Program-made: the position numbers and the translations under genes
In this document: in pieces, positions 1 to 5,899 of the stretch
How the letters are laid out: each line of letters starts with the position of its first letter
Numbering within the stretch: position 1 is the first letter of the stretch
Source of the DNA: Deltaproteobacteria bacterium
GTDB taxonomy: Bacteria > Desulfobacterota_E > Deferrimicrobia > Deferrimicrobiales > Deferrimicrobiaceae
Assembly (NCBI GenBank): GCA_023489025.1
Contig: JAMDCN010000027.1
Location: 1-7,067 of the forward strand
Direction: 5' to 3'
Length of the DNA stretch: 7,067 nt
Notes under the pieces: model-generated
Database searches by the model: none
What the model saw: only the letters and a program-made list of their open reading frames with translations
Told to the model about the DNA's origin: nothing

Positions 1-263
1 CGGCGTTTACGAGCAAGCGCCTCGGCCGCGCCCTTGCGGAGCGCCTCGTCGTATGCACGGGCTTTCTCGTCGGCCTCGAACAGGAGCCGGCGGGATTCCT
101 CGACCGGCTTCACCGAGAGGTTCTCCCGCTCCTCGAAGGTGCGGAGGATCGGCTTTATGAGGAGGGTGGAAAGCAGGAACGCAAGGACGACCACCAGGCC
201 CAACTGGAGCAGGGCGAGCTGGGAGATCTCCAACGTCTCGAAAATCTTGCTCACAAGTTCCAT
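1..263 (-). CDS. atpF: F0F1 ATP synthase b/b'-type subunit, N-terminal part (3' end outside window)
   Basis: This is the peripheral stalk subunit of ATP synthase, which anchors the F1 head to the membrane. The visible 87 codons begin MELVSKIFETLEISQLALLQ. One hydrophobic segment (about residues 17-37) is followed by the b-family transition 'IKPILRTFEERE' (36-47), and then by a charged, alanine-rich helix (52-87) as expected for the dimeric stalk. A membrane anchor, then KP, then a long amphipathic helix is the usual b/b' layout. The ATG at 261-263 has GGGGGAG about 10 nt upstream on the minus strand. In Geobacter-like genomes parB is followed by two b-type genes, atpX (b') and atpF (b), so this could be atpX; the visible part cannot decide. 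The gene is cut off by the window edge, so length and C-terminus are unknown. Product class is fairly sure; b versus b' is open. Confidence 0.8.
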   Translation of the reverse strand, partial: MELVSKIFETLEISQLALLQLGLVVVLAFLLSTLLIKPILRTFEERENLSVKPVEESRRLLFEADEKARAYDEALRKGAAEALARKR

Positions 264-327
264 GAAACCGGCACTCCCCCGGGGGCGGACTGGTCTACGG
301 AAGGTCAACTTCAAGAGAAACGGAAGA

Positions 328-357
328 TTGGTACCACGCCCGCGGCGGAACTGTCAA
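328..357 (-). promoter_or_regulatory. Candidate sigma70-type promoter for the ATP synthase operon
   Basis: On the minus strand a perfect -35 hexamer TTGACA (352-357) is followed after 18 bp by TACCAA (328-333), which matches only 3 of 6 positions of the -10 consensus. It lies just past the preceding terminator hairpin and about 65 bp before the atp start codon, which is the right place. The strong -35 and location support it; the poor -10 keeps confidence modest. Confidence 0.4.
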
Positions 358-391
358 GGGCTTCTTGACGGCCGGCGAACGCACCAAATCA

Positions 392-424
392 AGAAGGGCG
401 CCGGGGAAACCCCGGCGCCCTTCT
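392..424 (-). terminator. Rho-independent-like terminator after the small lipoprotein gene
   Basis: A perfect 15-bp inverted repeat (392-406 pairing with 410-424) with a 3-nt loop forms a very stable GC-rich hairpin. Read on the minus strand it begins 23 nt after the lipoprotein stop codon and is followed by TTGATTT, an imperfect U tract. On the plus strand no T run follows, so it acts on leftward transcription. It separates the par/lipoprotein unit from the ATP synthase operon. The weak U tract is the only reservation. Confidence 0.75.
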
Positions 425-446
425 CAATGCCTTGCTGCCCGGGAAA

Positions 447-623
447 CTACTTCTTGGGCGCTTCAGCCGGAGCCGGCGCTGCGGGCGCGGCCGGAGCCGC
501 GTTGTCGGCAGGTGCGGCGGCCGGAGGCGGCGGCGGAGGCGGCTCTTCCTTCTTCGCACATGCGGAGAGGCCGATCGTCGCGGCCAGCATCAGCACGAAC
601 ATCATCGCCAGATACTTGCGCAT
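447..623 (-). CDS. Small Pro/Ala-rich lipoprotein, 58 residues
   Basis: Function is unknown. The product is predicted to be secreted by Sec and lipid-anchored. It starts MRKYLAMMFVLMLAATIGLS: a short positive n-region, a hydrophobic core, then a lipobox LSAC with Cys22 as the expected lipidated residue. The mature part begins CAKKEE, then has seven consecutive prolines (28-34), then an Ala/Pro-rich tail ending APKK, with no folded domain visible. The ATG has AAGGAG on the minus strand with a 9-nt spacer (633-638). The gene has its own promoter (693-720) and is closed by a hairpin terminator (392-424), so it is probably a real, independently transcribed gene despite its size. Seven prolines in a row would be expected to stall ribosomes and need elongation factor P. 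Small lipoproteins of this general style are common in Proteobacteria. The mature sequence is low complexity, so homology cannot be judged from here. Confidence 0.8.
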   Translation of the reverse strand: MRKYLAMMFVLMLAATIGLSACAKKEEPPPPPPPAAAPADNAAPAAPAAPAPAEAPKK

Positions 624-650
624 TGGTCCTCACTCCTTTCCCTCGGAATT

Positions 651-668
651 TATCCGTATTCGCGGATA
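651..668 (-). repeat. Short inverted repeat in the 5' leader of the lipoprotein gene
   Basis: TATCCG (651-656) and CGGATA (663-668) form a 6-bp inverted repeat with a 6-nt loop, between the promoter and the ribosome binding site of the lipoprotein gene. In RNA it would make a small hairpin in the roughly 60-nt leader; in DNA it could be an operator half-site pair. A 6-bp repeat can arise by chance, so a function is only a suggestion. Confidence 0.3.
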
Positions 669-692
669 GTGCAACGTTAGCGTATGACGCGC

Positions 693-720
693 AATATAGC
701 ACAGGAAAATCGGGTTGCAA
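693..720 (-). promoter_or_regulatory. Extended -10 promoter of the lipoprotein gene
   Basis: On the minus strand TTGCAA (715-720; 4 of 6 to TTGACA) and TATATT (693-698; 5 of 6 to TATAAT) are separated by 16 bp. A TG dinucleotide sits one base upstream of the -10, giving an extended -10 element. The region is AT-rich compared with its surroundings. It lies directly after the parB stop codon, leaving a leader of about 60 nt before the lipoprotein start. This makes the lipoprotein transcribable independently of parAB. Confidence 0.6.
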
Positions 721-733
721 TACTTTTTTTTGG

Positions 734-1615
734 TCAGCGTCCCCTGAACAGAATGTCGCAGAGGCGATCGAGTTCATCCGGCGAGAAGTAGGAAATCTCG
801 ACGCGTCCCTTCTTCAACGTGCCGCGCAGACGCACCCGCGTCCCCCCGCGGCGGGAGAGTTCCTCCTCGAGACTTTTACGGTGCGCGTCCGGCGGAGCCG
901 CGCTCCGCGCGGCTTTCCGTTTCCCCGCGGGGCCGCACAACCGCTCCGTCTCACGAACCGACAGGCCGCGACGCAGCACCGTCTCGCAGATCGAGGAGGC
1001 GTGCTCCGGCGGCGCGGAGAGGAGCGCGCGGGCGTGTCCGGCGGAGAGGCGCCCGTCCGCCACCGCCTGGCGGACCGGGGACGGCAGCTTGAGGAGCCGT
1101 ACGGTGTTGGCGACGGTGGCGCGGTCCTTCCCCACCCGATCGGCCACCTGCTCCTGGGAGAGGGAGAAGTCGCGCGTCAGCCGCTGGTATCCTTCGGCAA
1201 GCTCGATCGCGTTGAGATCCGCCCGCTGGATGTTTTCCACCAGCGCGGCTTCGAGCGCCTCGCGGTCGGAGAGCCTGCGCACCACCGCCGGGACGGTGGA
1301 AAGTCCCGCGGCCTCCGCGGCGCGAAACCGCCGCTCGCCGGCGACCAGCTCGTACCCGTCCGGGGTCGGCCGGACCAGCACCGGCTGCAGAACCCCTTTC
1401 TCCCGGATCGATGCGACGAGTTCCTCGAGCGCTTCCGGGGAAAAGGTTCTACGGGGCTGCAAGCTTCCCGCGCGGATTTTTTCCACCGGGATCTGGAGGA
1501 ACCCGGAGTCGCGTCCGGCGCTTGGAACCGCCTGGGATGGCATGGTTCCCGTCAGCAGGGCGGAGAGACCCCGTCCGAGAACCTTCTTCTTTACGGGTTC
1601 GTTCTTCCGTTCCAT
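734..1615 (-). CDS. parB: Chromosome-partitioning protein ParB
   Basis: ParB is a CTP-dependent DNA clamp that loads at parS, spreads along nearby DNA, stimulates the ParA ATPase and recruits SMC. The 293-residue protein has the full order. The N-terminal LGRGLSALL motif (13-21) belongs to the ParA-interacting tail. The CTP-binding domain carries GERRFRA (93-99) and ENIQR (127-131). A helix-turn-helix for parS recognition lies at about 152-177 (SLSQEQVADRVGKDRATVAN). The C-terminal dimerisation domain covers about 248-293, after a basic linker (230-247). Length is normal for the family. The ATG at 1615 lies inside the end of parA (25-bp overlap), indicating translational coupling; the upstream SD is only moderate (GGGAG about 12 nt away, GGTGA closer). 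Two matching parS sites lie upstream in this window (3529-3544 and 5884-5899). No T-rich terminator follows; a promoter begins about 14 bp past the stop codon. Confidence 0.97.
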   Translation of the reverse strand: MERKNEPVKKKVLGRGLSALLTGTMPSQAVPSAGRDSGFLQIPVEKIRAGSLQPRRTFSPEALEELVASIREKGVLQPVLVRPTPDGYELVAGERRFRAAEAAGLSTVPAVVRRLSDREALEAALVENIQRADLNAIELAEGYQRLTRDFSLSQEQVADRVGKDRATVANTVRLLKLPSPVRQAVADGRLSAGHARALLSAPPEHASSICETVLRRGLSVRETERLCGPAGKRKAARSAAPPDAHRKSLEEELSRRGGTRVRLRGTLKKGRVEISYFSPDELDRLCDILFRGR

Positions 1616-2373
1616 CGATTCACCATCTCCCGGGCCAGTTCGAGGTAGCTTTGCGCCCCGCGGGAGGAAACGGCGTACAGAAGCGCCGGCTTACCGTGGG
1701 AGGGCGACTCGGACAGGCGGACATTTCTAGGTATAACTGTTTGAAAAACCTGGTCTTTAAGTATTTCGCGCGCCTCGTCCGCCACCTGGTGGGCCAGGTT
1801 GTTCCGCGCGTCGAACATGGTGAGCGCCACCCCCTCGATCCGAAGCCCTGGATTCATCTCCTCCCGGATCCGGTCGATCGTTCGGAACAGGCTGGAAAGC
1901 CCTTCCAGGGCATAATATTCACACTGAAGAGGAATCATTACCGAATCTGCCGCACAGAGGGCGTTAACCGTCAACAAGCCCAGGGAGGGGGGGCAATCGA
2001 TCACGATGACCTCGTACTCCTCGGCAAGAGGGGCCAGCGCCTCGGCCAGACGCCGCTCCCTGCGCTCCATCGGCACCAGTTCGATCTCGGCGCCGATCAG
2101 GTCGGAGGAAGAAGGCAGCAGATAGAGGAAGGGAAGGCCGGTCTCCCGGATCGCCTCTGCCACGGAAATCTCCCCCATGAGGACGCGGTAGACGTTCCGC
2201 TCCTCGTCCCCACCGGGGGTCCCTCCCACGCCCGAAGAGGCGTTGGCCTGGGGGTCGAGGTCGACCAGCAACGTCTTCTTCTCCATCACGGAGAGGGAGG
2301 CGGCCAGGTTGACCGCGGTGGTGGTCTTCCCTACGCCACCCTTCTGGTTGGCGACGGTGAGGATACGAGCCAA
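1591..2373 (-). CDS. parA: Chromosome-partitioning ATPase ParA (Soj)
   Basis: ParA is a Walker-type ATPase that forms ATP-bound dimers on nucleoid DNA and positions ParB-parS complexes. The 260-residue protein begins MARILTVANQ and carries the deviant Walker A motif KGGVGKTT (11-18) with signature Lys11 and catalytic Lys16. VDLDPQAN (37-44) holds the A' aspartate Asp40, and VIVIDCPPSLG (122-132) is the Walker B strand with Asp126. The start is taken as TTG at 2371-2373 because AAGGAGG lies 7 nt upstream and because the family usually begins just before this strand. The frame stays open to a GTG at 2418, but that codon has no SD and would add about 15 unrelated residues. The protein has no N-terminal DNA-binding extension, so it is the chromosomal (Soj-like) type. 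It overlaps parB by 25 bp. About 109 bp separate it from the upstream membrane-protein gene, and I see no convincing promoter there. Confidence 0.97.
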   Translation of the reverse strand: MARILTVANQKGGVGKTTTAVNLAASLSVMEKKTLLVDLDPQANASSGVGGTPGGDEERNVYRVLMGEISVAEAIRETGLPFLYLLPSSSDLIGAEIELVPMERRERRLAEALAPLAEEYEVIVIDCPPSLGLLTVNALCAADSVMIPLQCEYYALEGLSSLFRTIDRIREEMNPGLRIEGVALTMFDARNNLAHQVADEAREILKDQVFQTVIPRNVRLSESPSHGKPALLYAVSSRGAQSYLELAREMVNRWNGRTNP

Positions 2374-2380
2374 TACGGGC

Positions 2381-2387
2381 CCTCCTT
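2381..2387 (-). promoter_or_regulatory. Shine-Dalgarno sequence that fixes the parA start
   Basis: AAGGAGG on the minus strand is a near-perfect anti-16S match and sits 7 nt before the TTG at 2371-2373. It would lie inside the coding region if translation began at the upstream GTG (2416-2418), which has no such site. It is the main reason for choosing the TTG start. Confidence 0.85.
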
Positions 2388-2482
2388 TTCCTTCAAACAC
2401 AACGGTATCTTGTACCACGGGGAGGCGGGGGGCGAAAAGGGGGAATCCCGTACGCGACGCTTCAGATAATGGATTGAAGCAC

Positions 2483-2842
2483 TTAGTCGTCCTCTCCCTT
2501 GCGGCCGGCGCCCAGATGGAATCTGTGGAGGAAACGATGGATGATGGGGGCGAAGAGGATCCCGGCCACCACGATGAACATCAGCCCGCTGAAGAGCGCG
2601 TAGGCGGCGGCGAACAATTTCCCCGCCGTCGTGCGCAACACCGCGACCGGCCCCATCCCCCCGAGTATCATCGCGGCGTTTAGGATCGAGTCCACCCACG
2701 GGAGCCCTTCGATCCAATGGTAACCGGACACCCCCAGAAACAGGGCGGCGAGAATCACGGAGAAGGCCACTCCTCCGCTCCGGGCGATCCGGCGAAAGTA
2801 CGCCTCTCGAGAAATCAGCTGCTCATGATGACGCTCGAACAT
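2483..2842 (-). CDS. Small membrane protein with channel-like hairpin topology
   Basis: I do not recognise a named family; the 119-residue product is clearly an inner-membrane protein. A charged N-terminus (MFERHHEQLISREAYFRRIAR) precedes a first membrane helix (about 22-40). Then comes a short amphipathic stretch with a glycine-rich turn, LPWVDSILNAAMILGGMGPV (47-66), and a long second membrane helix (about 74-102, GKLFAAAYALFSGLMFIVVAGI onward). The tail is basic and His-rich (IHRFLHRFHL), then acidic. Helix, re-entrant segment, glycine loop, helix is the order seen in the pore unit of two-TM potassium channels. The usual TVGYG filter is absent; GGMGPV sits in its place. A channel role is therefore only an inference. 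The ATG at 2842 has AGGAGG closely upstream and overlaps the end of rsmG by 20 bp, so the two are probably translated together. The gene lies between rsmG and parA; neither neighbour suggests a role. Confidence 0.8.
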   Translation of the reverse strand: MFERHHEQLISREAYFRRIARSGGVAFSVILAALFLGVSGYHWIEGLPWVDSILNAAMILGGMGPVAVLRTTAGKLFAAAYALFSGLMFIVVAGILFAPIIHRFLHRFHLGAGRKGEDD

Positions 2843-3512
2843 TTCCCCCCTCCTCTCCCGCGGGTTCGATCTCGACGATCTCCCGCTCTCCCATCCCGCG
2901 GGGGAGATGGAACCGTTCCCGGCGGGTCACCGTGCCCGGGAGGCCCCCCGGAACGCCCTCTCGCGCCCCCGGCCCCATCATGAACAGGAAGCGACCCCCG
3001 CCGGCGAGGTACGGCGACAGGAGCGGGACCACCTCGCCCGCCGATGCCGTCGCGCGGGTGACGATGTGGTCGTGCGGAGGAAGGGGGAGCTTCGTCCGCG
3101 CCTCCGCCCTCCCCTGGACGACGACGGCATTCGAAAGCCGCAGCATTTTCCGGGCCCGGGAGAGGAACGCGCACTTCTTGACGGAGGCCTCCAGGAGGGT
3201 TACGCGGCTCCCCGGGAGATACAGGGCCAATGGGATGCCGGGGTACCCGGCGCCGGAACCGAAATCGAGGATGCGACCGGGGAACGGTGCGAACCGCAGA
3301 AGGAGGAGAGAGTCCGCAACATGTTTCACCGCCACCTCCACCGGGTCGGTGATCGCCGTAAGACGGATCGACCGGTTCCACCGAAGCATCTCGTTGGCGT
3401 GGACCGCAAGCCGCTCCTCCGCATCGGGGAAGGCCGGTATCCCCGCCTCGGCAAGGACCTCCCGCAACAGTTCCGAAGAGACTTCCGCCCCTCCTCCCCC
3501 GCTCCTCACCAT
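2823..3512 (-). CDS. rsmG: 16S rRNA (guanine527-N7)-methyltransferase RsmG
   Basis: RsmG (formerly GidB) uses S-adenosylmethionine to make m7G527 (E. coli numbering) in 16S rRNA; in other bacteria its loss gives low-level streptomycin resistance. From the chosen start the protein is 229 residues. An N-terminal helical part contains EMLRWNRSIRLTAI (41-54) and KHVADSLLLL (63-72). The SAM-binding loop is ILDFGSGAGYPGIPLA (81-96), followed by the Rossmann core with VTLLEASVKKCAFL (104-117). The start is uncertain: the ATG at 3512 is preferred because a G-rich SD-like run ends 5 nt upstream and the family core begins shortly after. An in-frame ATG at 3545 (240 residues) and a TTG at 3566 (247 residues) also exist. 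The 3545 start would read straight through the parS site, giving MFHVEH. The gene overlaps the downstream membrane-protein gene by 20 bp. About 480 bp of non-coding DNA separate it from mnmG. Confidence 0.95.
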   Translation of the reverse strand: MVRSGGGGAEVSSELLREVLAEAGIPAFPDAEERLAVHANEMLRWNRSIRLTAITDPVEVAVKHVADSLLLLRFAPFPGRILDFGSGAGYPGIPLALYLPGSRVTLLEASVKKCAFLSRARKMLRLSNAVVVQGRAEARTKLPLPPHDHIVTRATASAGEVVPLLSPYLAGGGRFLFMMGPGAREGVPGGLPGTVTRRERFHLPRGMGEREIVEIEPAGEEGGNVRASS

Positions 3513-3528
3513 GACCGCCCCCCCGGAA

Positions 3529-3544
3529 TGTTCCACGTGGAACA
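3529..3544. other. parS site 1 (ParB-binding centromere site), upstream of rsmG
   Basis: TGTTCCACGTGGAACA is a perfect 16-bp palindrome matching the widely conserved bacterial parS pattern TGTTNCACGTGNAACA. The symmetry continues for four bases on each side, giving a 24-bp perfect palindrome at 3525-3548. parA and parB are encoded 1-3 kb away, so the cognate ParB is present. The site lies 17 bp upstream of the preferred rsmG start and contains or abuts the alternative ATG at 3545. Confidence 0.93.
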
Positions 3545-3704
3545 TTCCTGAAAACCTGTTACACAAAAAGGATTTACGTCCCTCATCTCGCTGTTTTCCC
3601 GCGTGGCGTCAGAGTTTCCGCAGCGATGAGCCCCACTTCTTCGGCAACAGATGACCGTTGAGAAACAGGACTCCGGGCTCGCGCCCCCCGTTTTTCCTAC
3701 TGCG

Positions 3705-3930
3705 GGGGTACCCCGATGGCCATGGACGGCAAAGTGCCGCGGGAGCCATGGATGGCGGGAGCGGCCCCGTTGCGCCCTGCGTCCCGATACCCCGGATGCG
3801 CCGCGGAGCATGATACCCCTTCCGAGCGGGCGTGAGTTTTCGCCGTAGCCATGGAGGGCGAGAGGCGAAAACGACCGCCAGCGCAGGACGCCAGGGATGG
3901 CGGACGGAGCGGTAGCGAGGGAGGGAGTAT
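3705..3930. repeat. Non-coding repeat block with four GCCATGGAYGGC-like units
   Basis: Four 12-bp units share one orientation: GCCATGGACGGC (3719-3730), GCCATGGATGGC (3745-3756), GCCATGGAGGGC (3848-3859) and GCCAGGGATGGC (3890-3901). Each differs from the GCCATGGATGGC consensus by at most one base. The block also holds GGGGTACCCC (3705-3714) and two GATACCCC copies (3786-3793, 3812-3819). Frames stay open on both strands, but none has a good start or recognisable protein, so I treat it as an intergenic repeat element between mnmG and rsmG. The minus-strand reading contains AIPGVLRWRSFSP. From memory, unchecked, similar strings occur in hypothetical proteins annotated many times over in GC-rich proteobacterial genomes, as expected of a dispersed repeat wrongly called as genes. 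The outer limits given here are approximate. Confidence 0.55.
3836..3872. repeat. 9-bp inverted repeat inside the repeat block
   Basis: GTTTTCGCC (3836-3844) and GGCGAAAAC (3864-3872) are perfect inverted copies around a 19-nt loop, which holds the third GCCATGG-type unit. It could form a hairpin in DNA or RNA. No T run follows on either strand, so it is not a standard terminator. It is probably part of the repeat element's own structure. Confidence 0.45.
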
Positions 3931-3988
3931 CACGCGGAGAGAGAGGCGCCTCCCGGCAATAGGTGCCTGTAATTGTGAATTGGAACAC

Positions 3989-5869
3989 TTAACCGCCCCG
4001 CCGCAGCACGACCAGCAGGAGGGCGACGGCCGCCGGAGTCACCCCGGGAATCCGCTGCGCCTGGCCGATGGAGTCGGGCCGGACCCGGACGAGCTTGTCC
4101 CGGACCTCGGCGGACAGGCCGGGAATGGTGTCGAACGGGAATGCGGCCGGGAAACGCATCTCTTCGTATTTCTTCACCTTTCTCGCTTCCTCTTCCTGCC
4201 GCCGGATATACCCTTCGTACTTGATGGACAGCTCCGCCTGCTCCACCGCCTCCCGGGTCGCCGCCCGCAGCTCCGGGGCGCAGGCAAGGAGCATCGCGCC
4301 CGTCACCCCGGGCCGGCGCAACGCCTCCGCGTAGGTGATGCCGGGGCGCAGGAGCGCATCCCCCGCCTTCTCCACCGCCGCGCACAGCGGGTGGCCGGTT
4401 CCCACGCGGGTATCCTCCAGCCGCTTTCGGAATGCCTCGATCCCCTCCCGCTTCGCGAGGAACCGCCGATACCGCCCATCGGGGAGCAGCCCGACCCGTC
4501 GGCCGGTTTCGGAGAGGCGCAGGTCCGCGTTGTCCTCCCGCAGCAGCAGCCGATACTCCGCCCGGGAGGTGAACATCCGGTACGGCTCCAGCGCCCCCTT
4601 CGTCGTCAGGTCGTCGATCAGGACACCGATGTAGGCGTCGGCCCGCGAGAGCACCATCGGCGGCTCCCCCTTTACCCGAAGCGCCGCGTTGATCCCCGCC
4701 ACGATCCCCTGCGCCCCCGCCTCTTCGTACCCGCTCGTGCCGTTGATCTGCCCGGCATGAAAGAGATTTTTCACCAATTTCGTTTCGAGGGAGGGGTGCA
4801 GCTGCACGGGATCGACGAAGTCGTACTCGATCGCGTACCCGGGGCGGACTATCTCCACGGATTCCAGACCCGGGATGGTGCGCAGCATCTTCATCTGGAT
4901 ATCGTACGGCAGGCTTGTTGAGACGCCGTTGGGGTAATACTCCGCGGTTTTCAGCCCCTCAGGCTCGAGGAAGACCTGGTGCCGCTCCTTCCCGGAGAAC
5001 CGGACGACCTTGTCCTCGATGGAGGGGCAGTACCGTGGGCCGATTCCCTTGATGATTCCGGAATATAGCGGTGACCGGGAAAGACCGGACCGGATCGCAT
5101 CGTGGGTCGCGGCGTTCGTGTACGTCAGGAAGCACGGAAGCTGCGGCCGACGGATCGCCGCCGTGTCGAACGAAAAGGGGACGGGCCGGTCGTCCCCCTC
5201 CTGGCGGACGGTCTTCGAGAAGTCGATCGTCTTGGCGTCGAGCCGGGGGGTGGTGCCGGTTTTCAGACGCCCGACGGAGAATCCGAGCCGACGGAGGGAA
5301 TCCGACAGGCGCATGGAGGGGAAATCCCCCGCCCTTCCGGCCGGATAGCTCACCAGCCCCACGTGGACCAGTCCTTTCATGAAGGTCCCGGGGCATAGAA
5401 CCACGGTCTTCCCGCGATACCGGACGTCGAGGTTCGTGTCCACACCCGCCGCCGCGCCCCCGTCCACCACGACCGCGTCGACGATAGCCTGCTTCACGTC
5501 CAGCCCGTACGTCGCCTCCAGCGCCTTCTTCATCCGGAGACGGTAGAGCTGCTTGTCCGCTTGTGCGCGCGAGGAGCGCACCGCCGGCCCCTTGCTCGTG
5601 TTCAGCTGGCGGAACTGGACCCCGGTGGCGTCGATGTTGCGCCCCATCTCACCGCCCAGCGCGTCGATCTCCCGCACCAGGTGCCCCTTCGCCAACCCCC
5701 CGATCGCCGGGTTGCACGACATGAGACCGATGGCGTCCGCGTTGATCGTCAGAAGGAGGGTGGAGCGGCCCATCCGCGCCGCCGCCAGCGCCGCCTCGCA
5801 GCCGGCGTGCCCGCCCCCGACGACGATGACGTCGTACTCCTTCGGGTATTCGTACGGAGACCCGCTCAT
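3989..5869 (-). CDS. mnmG: tRNA uridine-5-carboxymethylaminomethyl modification enzyme MnmG (GidA)
   Basis: MnmG is the FAD-dependent partner of MnmE. Together they add the (carboxymethyl)aminomethyl group to C5 of the wobble uridine U34 in certain tRNAs, using methylene-tetrahydrofolate, glycine or ammonium, NADH and GTP. The 626-residue protein is full length for the family. The dinucleotide-binding motif is VIVVGGGHAGCEAA (14-27), with SCNPAIGG at 51-58. Both family signatures are intact: GPRYCPSIEDKVVR (277-290) and the AGQINGTSGYEEAGAQG region (372-388, continuing to 395). The two conserved cysteines Cys52 and Cys281 are present. The C-terminal helical region that contacts MnmE and tRNA runs from about 550, with IPGL (582-585) and IPGVTPAAVALLL (607-619). 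The ATG at 5869 has a weak G-rich SD (GCGGGG); no other start nearby makes sense. It follows mnmE by about 55 bp, which contain a parS site. Confidence 0.98.
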   Translation of the reverse strand: MSGSPYEYPKEYDVIVVGGGHAGCEAALAAARMGRSTLLLTINADAIGLMSCNPAIGGLAKGHLVREIDALGGEMGRNIDATGVQFRQLNTSKGPAVRSSRAQADKQLYRLRMKKALEATYGLDVKQAIVDAVVVDGGAAAGVDTNLDVRYRGKTVVLCPGTFMKGLVHVGLVSYPAGRAGDFPSMRLSDSLRRLGFSVGRLKTGTTPRLDAKTIDFSKTVRQEGDDRPVPFSFDTAAIRRPQLPCFLTYTNAATHDAIRSGLSRSPLYSGIIKGIGPRYCPSIEDKVVRFSGKERHQVFLEPEGLKTAEYYPNGVSTSLPYDIQMKMLRTIPGLESVEIVRPGYAIEYDFVDPVQLHPSLETKLVKNLFHAGQINGTSGYEEAGAQGIVAGINAALRVKGEPPMVLSRADAYIGVLIDDLTTKGALEPYRMFTSRAEYRLLLREDNADLRLSETGRRVGLLPDGRYRRFLAKREGIEAFRKRLEDTRVGTGHPLCAAVEKAGDALLRPGITYAEALRRPGVTGAMLLACAPELRAATREAVEQAELSIKYEGYIRRQEEEARKVKKYEEMRFPAAFPFDTIPGLSAEVRDKLVRVRPDSIGQAQRIPGVTPAAVALLLVVLRRGG

Positions 5870-5883
5870 CGCGCCCCGCTCAA

Positions 5884-5899
5884 TGTTCCACGTGGAACA
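5884..5899. other. parS site 2 (ParB-binding centromere site) between mnmE and mnmG
   Basis: This is the same 16-bp perfect palindrome as site 1, TGTTCCACGTGGAACA. Here the symmetry extends two bases on each side (20 bp, 5882-5901). It sits 14 bp upstream of the mnmG start codon in the short gap after mnmE. Identical cores 2.35 kb apart with unrelated outer flanks indicate selection on the core rather than a recent duplication. Confidence 0.93.

Noticed and set aside
365..1648. Long open frame on the plus strand opposite parB and the lipoprotein gene
   Set aside because: It runs antisense to parB, whose domains are all intact. It is Arg/Pro-rich, lacks a recognisable fold and is a typical result of high GC with strong codon bias on the opposite strand. 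The same applies to the plus-strand frames opposite parA, rsmG, mnmG and mnmE.
2459..2480. Inverted repeat GCTTCA/TGAAGC just after the membrane-protein gene as a terminator
   Set aside because: The 6-bp stem with a 10-nt loop is weak and is not followed by T residues on the minus strand, so termination there is not supported.
3942..3951. GC palindrome AGGCGCCT region after the mnmG stop as a terminator
   Set aside because: The arms are short with no loop spacing suitable for a stable RNA hairpin, and no T tract follows.
3506..3988. Possible 160-residue minus-strand gene filling the mnmG-rsmG gap
   Set aside because: It is made of the repeat block plus the parS region, overlaps the rsmG start in another frame, has no SD or recognisable domain, and reads as low-complexity Arg/Ser/Pro-rich sequence.
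5355..5370. Third parS-like sequence around a CACGTG inside mnmG
   Set aside because: Only about 12 of 16 positions match TGTTCCACGTGGAACA and the outer arms are not symmetric. It is explained by codons for Val-His-Val in MnmG.
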